Position numbers and translations under genes: made by a program
Assembly: GCA_964587515.1 (NCBI GenBank)
Contig: CAZPMO010000003.1
Location: forward strand, 1 to 64,000
DNA from: CAZPMO01 sp964587515
GTDB taxonomy: Bacteria; Pseudomonadota; Alphaproteobacteria; MPNO01
DNA: 64,000 nt
Direction: 5' to 3'
Notes under the pieces: model-generated
The model's input: only the letters and a program-made list of their open reading frames with translations
What the model was told of the DNA's origin: nothing
The model's database searches: none
Shown here: positions 19,046-26,939 of the stretch, piece by piece
How positions within the stretch are numbered: the stretch's first letter is position 1
How the letters are laid out: the number at the start of each line of letters is the position of its first letter

Positions 19046-20755
19046 ATGGCCGACGTTTCCGTCGTCGAACGGCCGCAACGCTGGGATAACCCATTCGACC
19101 CGGACATGACGGAGTCCGACGTCGAATGGGTGATGACGCTGCAACCGTTCTGTGACATGGACGAATCAGGTTTTCCCCGGAACTTGTCGCTCCGCGACGT
19201 CATCCGTAACGATTCCCGCATCACGCGCTACCGCGAGGGCGAGATCATCATCCGCGAGGGAGACTACGGAAATTCCGCCTTCCTGGTGATGGGGGGAACC
19301 GCACGGGTGATTCTCAGCCCGCCGCTTTCGGCGCGTGAACTCGGCCGGCGGGAGATTAAAAAGAAGGGAATCTGGGGAGCGCTGTCGCAAATTTGGCACA
19401 ATCCGCGCGCGCCGGAGGTTCGCGATCGCGCGCAATATTACGACCGCGCGACCAGCGGCGGGCTTGGCGCGGGTGAAAACGATCATACGATGCTGGGCGA
19501 TATCGCCGCGATCATGGAGCAACACCGCACTGCCCAGTTTCTGGTCGGGGACACGTTCGGCGAAATCGCCGCCATGGGGCGCAGACCGCGCGGCGACACC
19601 GTGTTCGCCGACAGCGACGCGGTGCTGCTGGAAATGCGGTGGCAGGGTTTTCGCGATATCCGCCACCGGGTCGGGGCCTACCGCGACTATACCGACCGGA
19701 TTTACCGCGAACGCGGCTTCGAGGCGCATCTGCGCGAAACCGCGCTGCTCGACCGAATCGATGATGACGGCAAAAACCGCCTGATGAAGGATGCGTCTTT
19801 CCAGAGTTATGGCACATTCGAATGGCATTCCACATACAAGACACTGGCCGATCTGACGTTCAACGAGCGCCTGACCCATGAGCCCGTGATAGCCGGCGCC
19901 GGAGATTATCCGGACAGTCTGCTGCTGATCCGATCGGGGTTTTGCCGCGTCACGGAAAATTTCGGCAACAGCGAACGCACGGTGGGTTTTATCGGCCGCG
20001 GCGAATCGTTCGGCCTCGAAGAGCTCGCCCATAACTGGCAGTACGAGGACGAGATCCCTTATCAGCGCAATCTCAGGGCGCTGGGGTATGTAGATTTGCT
20101 TGTGCTGCCGGCCGTCACGGTGGAAGAAATCATTCTGCCGAAGTTGAATGTTTCACAGATGAGCACGCCGGTCGTCGCCGGTCGGGAAACCGATGAAGTC
20201 GTCGAGGCCGAGGACGGCATGGAAACCGGATTGCTCGAATTCATGGTCGAGAACCGTTTCATCAACGGAACGGCGACCATGGTGATCGATTCGGATCGTT
20301 GCGTCCGCTGCGATGATTGCGTGCGCGCATGCGCGGCGGCGCATGACGACAATCCGCGGTTCGTGCGCCACGGGATGCGGCACGGGAAATATCTGGTGAT
20401 CAACGCCTGCATGCATTGCACGGACCCGGTATGCATGATCGGCTGTCCCACCGGCGCCATCCATCGCAGCCCGGGCGAGGGCCAAGTGGTCATCAACGAC
20501 GCGACCTGCATTGGCTGCGCGGTGTGCGCGACGAGCTGCCCCTACAACAATATCCGCATGGTCGAAATCAGGGATGAGCAGGGAAGCTTCATTTACGACG
20601 ATCAGTCGAAGGCGCTGATGCAGGCGACGAAATGCGACCTTTGCGTCGACCAACTCGGCGGCCCGGCCTGTCAGCGCGCCTGCCCTCACGACGCCTTGCG
20701 GCGAATCAACATGCAGGACCTTTCGGGGAACTGGGACTGGCTGACGGACAATTGA
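19046..20755 (+). CDS. fusion of two cyclic-nucleotide-binding folds with a four-[4Fe-4S] ferredoxin
   Basis: This is a 569-residue cytoplasmic protein. The first cNMP-type beta-roll spans about 50-215 (GEIIIREGDYGNSAFLVMGG, later GDTFGEIAAM). It holds a roughly 60-residue insertion between strands. The second spans about 235-365 (LLLIRSGFCRVTE, GRGESFGLEEL). From 419 there are four [4Fe-4S] motifs: C419/422/425/429, C455/458/463/467, C488/491/494/498 and C530/533/542/546, in the NrfC/DmsB pattern. GGAGGA lies before the ATG. There is no DNA-binding helix-turn-helix, so it is not a Crp regulator. It may be an electron-transfer subunit gated by a small ligand. Its stop overlaps the next start. 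Confidence 0.9.
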   Translation: MADVSVVERPQRWDNPFDPDMTESDVEWVMTLQPFCDMDESGFPRNLSLRDVIRNDSRITRYREGEIIIREGDYGNSAFLVMGGTARVILSPPLSARELGRREIKKKGIWGALSQIWHNPRAPEVRDRAQYYDRATSGGLGAGENDHTMLGDIAAIMEQHRTAQFLVGDTFGEIAAMGRRPRGDTVFADSDAVLLEMRWQGFRDIRHRVGAYRDYTDRIYRERGFEAHLRETALLDRIDDDGKNRLMKDASFQSYGTFEWHSTYKTLADLTFNERLTHEPVIAGAGDYPDSLLLIRSGFCRVTENFGNSERTVGFIGRGESFGLEELAHNWQYEDEIPYQRNLRALGYVDLLVLPAVTVEEIILPKLNVSQMSTPVVAGRETDEVVEAEDGMETGLLEFMVENRFINGTATMVIDSDRCVRCDDCVRACAAAHDDNPRFVRHGMRHGKYLVINACMHCTDPVCMIGCPTGAIHRSPGEGQVVINDATCIGCAVCATSCPYNNIRMVEIRDEQGSFIYDDQSKALMQATKCDLCVDQLGGPACQRACPHDALRRINMQDLSGNWDWLTDN

Positions 20756-21570
20756 AATTTCTCAGACGCAATTTCGTTTATCTGTTTTTGTCGCTGGTCG
20801 TGGCGATCGCGATCGGCCTTTGGGCCGCCGTCACTTCCGCCTCGCTGAAGGACGTGAATTTCCTGACCGGATGGCTGCTGCTGGGGTCGATGATTTTCCT
20901 GGCGCTGTTCAATGTCCGAAAGAAACTGCCGATGATTCCGCTGGGCTCGGCGGCGCTTTGGCTCAATCTGCATATCTATGTCGGCTGGCTGTGCCTCGGC
21001 GTGTTCCTGATCCATAACGGCATCGAACTGCCCAGTGGCATCCTCGAAGCAGTGCTCGCCGCTCTGTTCCTGCTGGTCGCGCTGAGCGGCATTTTCGGCA
21101 TCGTGATCTCGCGCGAATTCGCCAAGCGGCTGACCACATCGGGCGAAGAAGTCGTGTTCGAGCGCATCCCGGCTTTTCGGGAAAAATTGCGGCAACAGGC
21201 TGACAATGTCGCTCTACAGTCGGTCTCGGCAAGCGGCACGTCGACGCTGGCCGATTTTTACGCCGGCCGGCTGAAATTCTTTTTCGAGGGACCGCGCAAC
21301 TTCTTGGGTCACGTGTTCGGCTCTCGGCGGGCGCGGTTTGCCCTGCAAAGCGAGATACAGGCCCTGACCCGTTACCTCGATGAAAACGACCGAGCCTACC
21401 AGCAGGAGCTGTCGGAGCTCGTCCACCGCAAAGTCGATCTCGACCACCATCACGCCCTTCAGAAGACGTTGAAGGGCTGGCTGTTTTTTCATATTCCGCT
21501 GACCTACAGTCTGTTAATCGTGGCCGTCGTGCATGTGGTGATGGTCTACGCCTTTTCGGGAACGCCATAG
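20752..21570 (+). CDS. putative di-heme cytochrome b membrane subunit
   Basis: This 272-residue integral membrane protein probably starts at the TTG overlapping the previous stop (TTGA). Five membrane helices are visible: about 9-25, 36-54, 64-88, 97-118 and 245-267. H74 and H88 lie in helix 3, and H247 and H261 in helix 5. Both pairs are exactly 14 apart, the spacing used by cytochrome b to hold two b haems across the membrane. A roughly 120-residue charged loop lies between helices 4 and 5. It is likely the quinone-reactive or transmembrane electron step linking the Fe-S protein to the decaheme protein. A longer frame from 20632 exists but overlaps the previous gene. Confidence 0.78.
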   Translation: MKFLRRNFVYLFLSLVVAIAIGLWAAVTSASLKDVNFLTGWLLLGSMIFLALFNVRKKLPMIPLGSAALWLNLHIYVGWLCLGVFLIHNGIELPSGILEAVLAALFLLVALSGIFGIVISREFAKRLTTSGEEVVFERIPAFREKLRQQADNVALQSVSASGTSTLADFYAGRLKFFFEGPRNFLGHVFGSRRARFALQSEIQALTRYLDENDRAYQQELSELVHRKVDLDHHHALQKTLKGWLFFHIPLTYSLLIVAVVHVVMVYAFSGTP

Positions 21571-23838
21571 ATGGCGGGCCCACTTCAGTCTTTTGATTTT
21601 CGCGATAGCCGTTACAACCGGCCGACCCAGAAATGGGTGTGCGGCTGGGCGGCGAAGGGCGAGGCCTGCCATGTGGGGCCCGACCACAAAGGCAACTGCG
21701 TCGCGACATCCGAATGCCAGCCGATCCGAAACGGCGACCGCTGGATGTGTACGCGTTCCGAAATCGCAGGTGGACGTTGCACGGATGGCCCCATGCCGGA
21801 TGGCGCCTGCGCCTGTGTCATTCGCAAATGTGCGCCGGTGCGCAGCATCCGCGCCCGTCGCGGACTTTTCGCGCGGGTGGTGTCAGCGCTTACCGTCGGG
21901 CTGGTGCTAATTTTCGTATTCGGACCGTCGGCGCATAAGGTGATATCGCCGGGCGCTCTCACACAGCAACATGCGGAAGTGATCGATTGCGGCACCTGCC
22001 ACGCCGCGTTCCCGGCGGGTCCGACCGGTTGGATTCGCGCGGCCTTCTCCGCGGCTCCAAATGACCCGGCGACCAGCGATTCCGGCCGCTGCCTGAAATG
22101 CCATGCACAGGGCGATTCGGCGCTAAATCCGCACAGCCAGGACGCGGCGATGCTGACGAAGATGCGCAAACGCGCGCATCCGCCTTCCAAGCAAGGAACC
22201 GAACCGCTGATGGTTTCGCTGGCGTCCGGCGGCGACCCCGGCGCGGCAACGGCCGGAAAACTGGCCTGCGCGACCTGCCATCGTGAACATCAAGGTCGCA
22301 ACGCCAGGCTGGCGTCCATGAGCGACGCGCGATGTCAGGCATGCCATACGGCGCGGTTCGCCGGGTTGGATTCAGGTCATCCCGAATTCGACCACTATCC
22401 CTACAAACGGCGCACCCGGCTGATTTTCGATCACATCGGCCATATCGAAAAACATTTCAAGGACAAGAAATTCAAACAATCCGCGCCGGATCAATGCACC
22501 ACCTGTCACAGCCCCGACGCCGCCGGCAACACGATGCTGGTGAACGGTTACAAGACCTGTATGGCCTGTCACGCGGCGCAGATCGTGACCGACGGCGGTG
22601 CGACGCCGGTGTTCGCGGTTCCAGGAATCGATGCCCAGACGCTACATGCCAAGGGCGCCCCGATCGGCGCCTGGCCGGAGGACGCGGAGGCGGAACTGAC
22701 GCCGTTCATGGTCCTGCTGCTGTCGGGCGATCCCGATTTCCGAGACGCCTGGAATACGGTTCGGGAGCTGAACCTGCTGGATGACCTGGAAGATGCCGAC
22801 GCGGCCCAGATCAAGGCCGCGCAAACCGTCGCCTGGTCGGTCAAACGCCTGATCCAAGACCTCCGTGCGAAGGGCGGGGCCGCTCTGGGCGCCCGCATCG
22901 AAACGGCATTGGGATCGACGATCAGCGGCGAAGACCTTGCCCATCTCGCCGGGCGGCTTCCGGTGGACCTGATCGCCAATGCCCGGCGCGAATGGTTCCC
23001 CGATTTGGACGCGGAAATGAAACAACACCGCGCAGGGGTCCCCGTACCGACCCGCACTGCAAGCGATGACGCGCCCCGATCGGAAAAATCCGCCAAGTCC
23101 AAACCGACCAAGGACACCGGCGACATCCTCGCGGGTGGCGACAAGAAGGACACAGGCGACATCCTCGCGGGCGGCGATAAGAAAGACACAGGCGACATCC
23201 TCGCGGGCGGCGACAAGACGGTCTCCACCGCGCCCGTGGAAGAGAATGTCGCGGAGACCGGCGGTGAAATCGACGCCAACAAATGGACCTCGGCGGGCGG
23301 CTGGTATCGCGACCAGTTCACCCTGCTCTATCGCCCGACCGGCCATGCCGACGATTTCTTGCGATCCTGGATGGATCTCACCGGTGCATCTGACAGTAAT
23401 TACGCCAAGTCCGTCTTCGCCTCTTTGACCGCGCGACAAGCCGTCGGGCGATGCGCCAAATGCCATAGCAGCGACAAGATCACCGAAGCGGCGCTGAAAC
23501 CCAACTGGGTTGCCGCCCGACCGGTGAAGGAATTCCGCAAATTCACCGGTTTTTCCCACGCCGCCCATTCGAAGCTGTTCAACGACAAGGCCTGTCTGGG
23601 CTGTCACGTACGGGACGATGACTCGAAATATCTCGACGCATTCAAGAACAACGACCCGGCGGTTTTCCAGTCGAATTTCAAACCCATGGAACGACAAACC
23701 TGCGCGCGTTGCCATACGCCGCAACTCGCCGCCGAATCATGCGTTCTCTGTCATCAATATCACGTGGGAAGTTTCCCGCCGGCGATTACGGCGGCGCCAA
23801 TGACAATACCGCGAGCGGGCGAACGGCCCCGCCCATAA
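21571..23838 (+). CDS. membrane-anchored decaheme c-type cytochrome with N-terminal Cys-rich cytoplasmic domain
   Basis: This 755-residue protein begins with an 87-residue domain with nine Cys (24, 33, 43, 49, 60, 70, 80, 82, 87), probably metal-binding and cytoplasmic. A single membrane helix follows at about 100-119. The periplasmic part has six CXXCH motifs (140, 174, 233, 255, 309, 330), then a haem-free stretch of about 290 residues, then four more (628, 675, 711, 724). The linker ends in three 12-residue DTGDILAGGDKK repeats. There is no cleavable signal, so it stays in the inner membrane and is placed to take electrons from the cytochrome b subunit. The start directly abuts the previous stop. 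Confidence 0.88.
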   Translation: MAGPLQSFDFRDSRYNRPTQKWVCGWAAKGEACHVGPDHKGNCVATSECQPIRNGDRWMCTRSEIAGGRCTDGPMPDGACACVIRKCAPVRSIRARRGLFARVVSALTVGLVLIFVFGPSAHKVISPGALTQQHAEVIDCGTCHAAFPAGPTGWIRAAFSAAPNDPATSDSGRCLKCHAQGDSALNPHSQDAAMLTKMRKRAHPPSKQGTEPLMVSLASGGDPGAATAGKLACATCHREHQGRNARLASMSDARCQACHTARFAGLDSGHPEFDHYPYKRRTRLIFDHIGHIEKHFKDKKFKQSAPDQCTTCHSPDAAGNTMLVNGYKTCMACHAAQIVTDGGATPVFAVPGIDAQTLHAKGAPIGAWPEDAEAELTPFMVLLLSGDPDFRDAWNTVRELNLLDDLEDADAAQIKAAQTVAWSVKRLIQDLRAKGGAALGARIETALGSTISGEDLAHLAGRLPVDLIANARREWFPDLDAEMKQHRAGVPVPTRTASDDAPRSEKSAKSKPTKDTGDILAGGDKKDTGDILAGGDKKDTGDILAGGDKTVSTAPVEENVAETGGEIDANKWTSAGGWYRDQFTLLYRPTGHADDFLRSWMDLTGASDSNYAKSVFASLTARQAVGRCAKCHSSDKITEAALKPNWVAARPVKEFRKFTGFSHAAHSKLFNDKACLGCHVRDDDSKYLDAFKNNDPAVFQSNFKPMERQTCARCHTPQLAAESCVLCHQYHVGSFPPAITAAPMTIPRAGERPRP
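23113..23220 (+). repeat. three tandem 36-bp coding repeats in the decaheme gene
   Basis: There are three in-frame copies of a 36-base unit encoding DTGDILAGGDKK (the last ends DKT). Copies 2 and 3 are nearly identical in DNA, which implies recent duplication, and the copy number may vary between strains. The repeat lies in the linker between the six-haem and four-haem halves. Confidence 0.95.
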
Positions 23839-23853
23839 CAAAAGGGGAAGCCC

Positions 23854-24816
23854 ATGAAATTCGCGACGATCGATGCGCCGCCCGCTGGCCACGTGGGCGT
23901 GCTGACCGGTGAAGACGAAATCCTCGATCTCGCGGCCTTCCGGGAGGTTTCACCCCCGGCGCGGCTGTTGCCCGATAGCTTGCGTGACATTCTGGCGGCG
24001 GGCCGAGAAGGTCTCGATATGGCCCGGCGCTGCATCGACGCGGTCGCTTCCATGAGCGCCGACGAGACGGAACGGCTGCGCGTGACCGGCGCGCTGAAAC
24101 CGTTCGCGACGACGCCGCTGCTGGCGCCGATTCCGGAGCCTCGGCTGCTGCTCTCGGTCGGCATGAATTACGGCCGGCACCTGGCCGAGATGAAGGACAC
24201 GCCGACCCCCACCCATCCGACCGCCTTCATCAAGGCCGCCACGACCCTGACCGGATCGGGCAAGCCCATCGTGGTGCCGTCGCAATGCGGCGACATGATC
24301 GATTTCGAGGGCGAATTCTGTTTCGTGTTCGGCCGGTCCTGTCACATGGTCGGCATCGACGAAGCAATGGACTATGTCGCGGGCTACACCATCGCCAACG
24401 ACGTTTCGGCGCGCGACTGGGTGTCGGAGGTGTTCGCCGCGAACGGCTCGTTCGGCGCGATCCACGCCTGGGAACGCAACATCATGGGCAAGCAGCTTCC
24501 CAGCTTTACGCCCTGCGGTCCGGTCATGACGACGGCCGACGAAATTACCGACCCGAACGATCTCCAGCTCACCCTGACCCTCAACGGCGAGGTGATGCAG
24601 TCGACGAAAACCGACGATCTGATCTTCGATATCGCCGAACAGATCGCCTATTTCTCGCAGTGGTACCAGTTCAGCCCGGGCGACGTGGTCACCACGGGTT
24701 CGCCGTCCGGCGTCGGTTTCGGCCGCGATCCGAAAATTTTCATGAAGCCGGGCGATCTGGTGGAGGTCGAGCTCGAAGGAGTGGGAACGCTCTCCAACCG
24801 TCTGATCGCCGGCTAA
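23854..24816 (+). CDS. fumarylacetoacetate hydrolase family protein
   Basis: This 320-residue member of the FAH family has GMNYGRHLAEM at the domain entry, the metal ligands in DFEGEF and ANDVSARDW, and the TGSPSGVGF substrate loop near the end. Such proteins cleave C-C bonds of, or hydrate or decarboxylate, 2-keto acids, often as the last step of aromatic catabolism. It starts 15 bases after the decaheme gene with AAGGGGAAG as ribosome-binding site, so it may be co-transcribed with the electron-transfer cluster although no functional link is evident. It overlaps the convergent hydantoinase gene by 4 bases. Confidence 0.92.
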   Translation: MKFATIDAPPAGHVGVLTGEDEILDLAAFREVSPPARLLPDSLRDILAAGREGLDMARRCIDAVASMSADETERLRVTGALKPFATTPLLAPIPEPRLLLSVGMNYGRHLAEMKDTPTPTHPTAFIKAATTLTGSGKPIVVPSQCGDMIDFEGEFCFVFGRSCHMVGIDEAMDYVAGYTIANDVSARDWVSEVFAANGSFGAIHAWERNIMGKQLPSFTPCGPVMTTADEITDPNDLQLTLTLNGEVMQSTKTDDLIFDIAEQIAYFSQWYQFSPGDVVTTGSPSGVGFGRDPKIFMKPGDLVEVELEGVGTLSNRLIAG

Positions 24817-26561
24817 ACCGCCGCCGCGCGCAGGCGTTCGGTGGCGTCCGCGTCAATCTCGAACGTCTCGGGATCGATGACGACGCCGTAATGTTGCCGC
24901 GCGATCTCGGGCGAGACATAACCCTGTTCCACGTCGCGGCGCACGTCTTCCGCCGGCCGGTACAACGGCGAGCCGAACCCGCCGCCGCCGCCTGAACGCA
25001 GGCAGAACGCGTCACCTTCGCGCAAATTGGCGATCAGCACCTTGGCGTTCGGGAAATCGTCCTTCCATTCGCCGTCGAGCCTGAGCGCCACCGCGTTCCC
25101 CGCGCCGTCGAGCCCGTCCTCCAAGCCCCATGGCGCGCAGTGGACGCGTTCGATCTGGGTGTTGAAGGTGAGATCGGTGCGCGCCTGGACCACGCGCTCG
25201 ATCCCGAGACCGCCGCGATAGCGCCCGGCGCCGCCGGAATCCGTGATCAGCGAATTGCTCTCCACAAGCACCGGGAATTTCGCCTCGATCTGCTCGTTGG
25301 GACTGTTATGGGTGTCGCCGTCATTGATGCAGACGGTGCCGCTGACGCCGTCCTCGGACTGCTTGGCGCCCCAACCGCCGCCGAGCGGCCCGAAATTGCC
25401 GATGAAGAATTCCGAGGTGCGGGGATTGATGCCATGAAATGCCGCCGCAAGCAGATCGGCGTGGTGGCCGGCGATGGTGCGATCGGGAATCACCGGGGCC
25501 AGCGCCTTGAAGATGGTGTCGACGATGGTCATGGGAAATGTCATCCACCAACGCATCGGCGCGGGCTTCACCGCGCTGACCACCCGCCCCATGGGGACGA
25601 TGGATTTCAGGTTACGAAACGCGCCCTGGTTGATCGGGTAATCGGTGGGAGAGGTGATGCATTTGAAGGCGACCTGGGCGCAGGCATGGCCGGTGGTCAC
25701 GCCGGAATTGAAGAACCCCCTCACCTGATCGGAGACGTCGGTCAGATCGACCGTCATTTCGTCACCCGAGACCTCGACGCGGACGCGGATCGGCACCGGC
25801 TCTCCGACGTTGACGCCGTCGTCATCCATGAAGGATTCGGCCTCGTAGACGCCATCGGGGATGGACCTGGTGTGGACCCGTGCCGCGGCCTCGGAATGGT
25901 CCATGATCACGGCGACGCCGTCGAACACCGCGTCCTGCCCGTAGCGGTCGAGGAGTTCGAGGAAACGCCGTTCACCGGTTTTTACGGCGGTGATCTGGGC
26001 CCTGAGATCGCCCATCGCGCGCGGCGGCAAGCGCACGTTCATGGCGATGATGTCGACGAGATCCTGATTGACCACGCCCGCCTTCTGGTACTTCAGGATC
26101 GGAATTTGAAGACCTTCGGAAAAGATATCGGTGGTCATGCCGCCGAGCACGCCGCCCACATCGAGCCAGTGCGCCATACAGCAGGAAAACGCGACCAGCT
26201 TGCCGTCATGGAAGATCGGCAATGAAAATGTGACGTGGTTGAGATGGCTGCCGGTGATATAGGCGTCGTTGGTGACCAGGATATCGCCGGGCTCGATGCC
26301 GTCCTCGCCAAAATGGTCGATCTTGGCCTTCACGGTCTCGGACATGCCGCGGATGAACATCGGCAGGCCGAGCCCGATTGATACCGTCTCGCCGGTCGCC
26401 GTGAAAATCCCCACGGTGAAGTCGAGCGCCTCGTAGATGATCATGTTGTAGGCGGTGCGCATGAGGTTGGTCTTCATTTCCTCGGTCACCGCCAACACGC
26501 CGTTGCGCACGATCTCGGTAACCACCGGATCGACACCGCGCGATGTTTCGGATGCGCTCAT
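24813..26561 (-). CDS. hydantoinase B/oxoprolinase family protein (HyuB-like)
   Basis: This 582-residue protein starts with VDPVVTEIVRNGVLAVTEEM and has AYNMIIYEALDFTVG, typical of the B subunit of ATP-dependent N-methylhydantoinase, acetophenone carboxylase and related enzymes. It also has GDILVTNDAYITGSHLNH and the C-terminal Gly-rich SGGGGGFGSPLYRP. The frame is open far upstream, but the ATG at 26561 has GGGGG upstream and matches the family start. The partner A subunit is encoded divergently at 26940. Together they hydrolyse or carboxylate a cyclic or ketone substrate using ATP. Confidence 0.93.
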   Translation of the reverse strand: MSASETSRGVDPVVTEIVRNGVLAVTEEMKTNLMRTAYNMIIYEALDFTVGIFTATGETVSIGLGLPMFIRGMSETVKAKIDHFGEDGIEPGDILVTNDAYITGSHLNHVTFSLPIFHDGKLVAFSCCMAHWLDVGGVLGGMTTDIFSEGLQIPILKYQKAGVVNQDLVDIIAMNVRLPPRAMGDLRAQITAVKTGERRFLELLDRYGQDAVFDGVAVIMDHSEAAARVHTRSIPDGVYEAESFMDDDGVNVGEPVPIRVRVEVSGDEMTVDLTDVSDQVRGFFNSGVTTGHACAQVAFKCITSPTDYPINQGAFRNLKSIVPMGRVVSAVKPAPMRWWMTFPMTIVDTIFKALAPVIPDRTIAGHHADLLAAAFHGINPRTSEFFIGNFGPLGGGWGAKQSEDGVSGTVCINDGDTHNSPNEQIEAKFPVLVESNSLITDSGGAGRYRGGLGIERVVQARTDLTFNTQIERVHCAPWGLEDGLDGAGNAVALRLDGEWKDDFPNAKVLIANLREGDAFCLRSGGGGGFGSPLYRPAEDVRRDVEQGYVSPEIARQHYGVVIDPETFEIDADATERLRAAAV

Positions 26562-26569
26562 GTTTCCCC

Positions 26570-26812
26570 CTAAAACGAAGGTGGCGTATCGTCGCCGCTC
26601 TTGATCTTCAAACTCAACGACACCCCGCCCGAGCCGCAGCACGGACAGCTCAGCGCGATCAGGATCTGTTGGCGTTCGTCCTCGGTGATATCGGCCTTGT
26701 CCAGAAGCTCTGCGATCTGGCGCTGGAAGGCCAGGTGGACCGACTGATCGCCGAACACGATCCGGTCGTCGGTCTCCGGCGGCTTCGCGGCGGGCGGATC
26801 GGACTTGGACAT
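26570..26812 (-). CDS. small protein with a CPCC motif, between HyuB and HyuA genes
   Basis: This 80-residue protein ends 8 bases before the HyuB-like start on the same strand. A charged helical half (ELLDKADITEDERQQILIAL) is followed by SCPCCGSGGVSLSLKI, a compact Cys motif that could bind a metal. I do not recognise a named family. Position and strand suggest it is a small accessory subunit of the hydantoinase-type complex. Acetone and acetophenone carboxylases have a small third, zinc-containing subunit, which makes this reasonable, but it is an inference. Confidence 0.65.
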   Translation of the reverse strand: MSKSDPPAAKPPETDDRIVFGDQSVHLAFQRQIAELLDKADITEDERQQILIALSCPCCGSGGVSLSLKIKSGDDTPPSF

Positions 26813-26939
26813 GCTTTATGATAGGCGATGCGGGGAACGCCAACAAGAATGCCCCACCGCGGCGTTTGCCGATGCGGGCGGTTCAAGTATGGTTCTGGGG
26901 GCTACAAGCCCGGGGCAAAAAGATCGTGGGGAGCGACCG

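Noticed and set aside
19046..20755. Calling the cNMP-fold protein a Crp/Fnr transcription regulator
   Set aside because: It has no helix-turn-helix; the C-terminus consists of four ferredoxin motifs.
23113..23220. Three regular 36-base repeats as a possible CRISPR array
   Set aside because: Units are contiguous without spacers and encode an in-frame protein repeat inside the decaheme gene.
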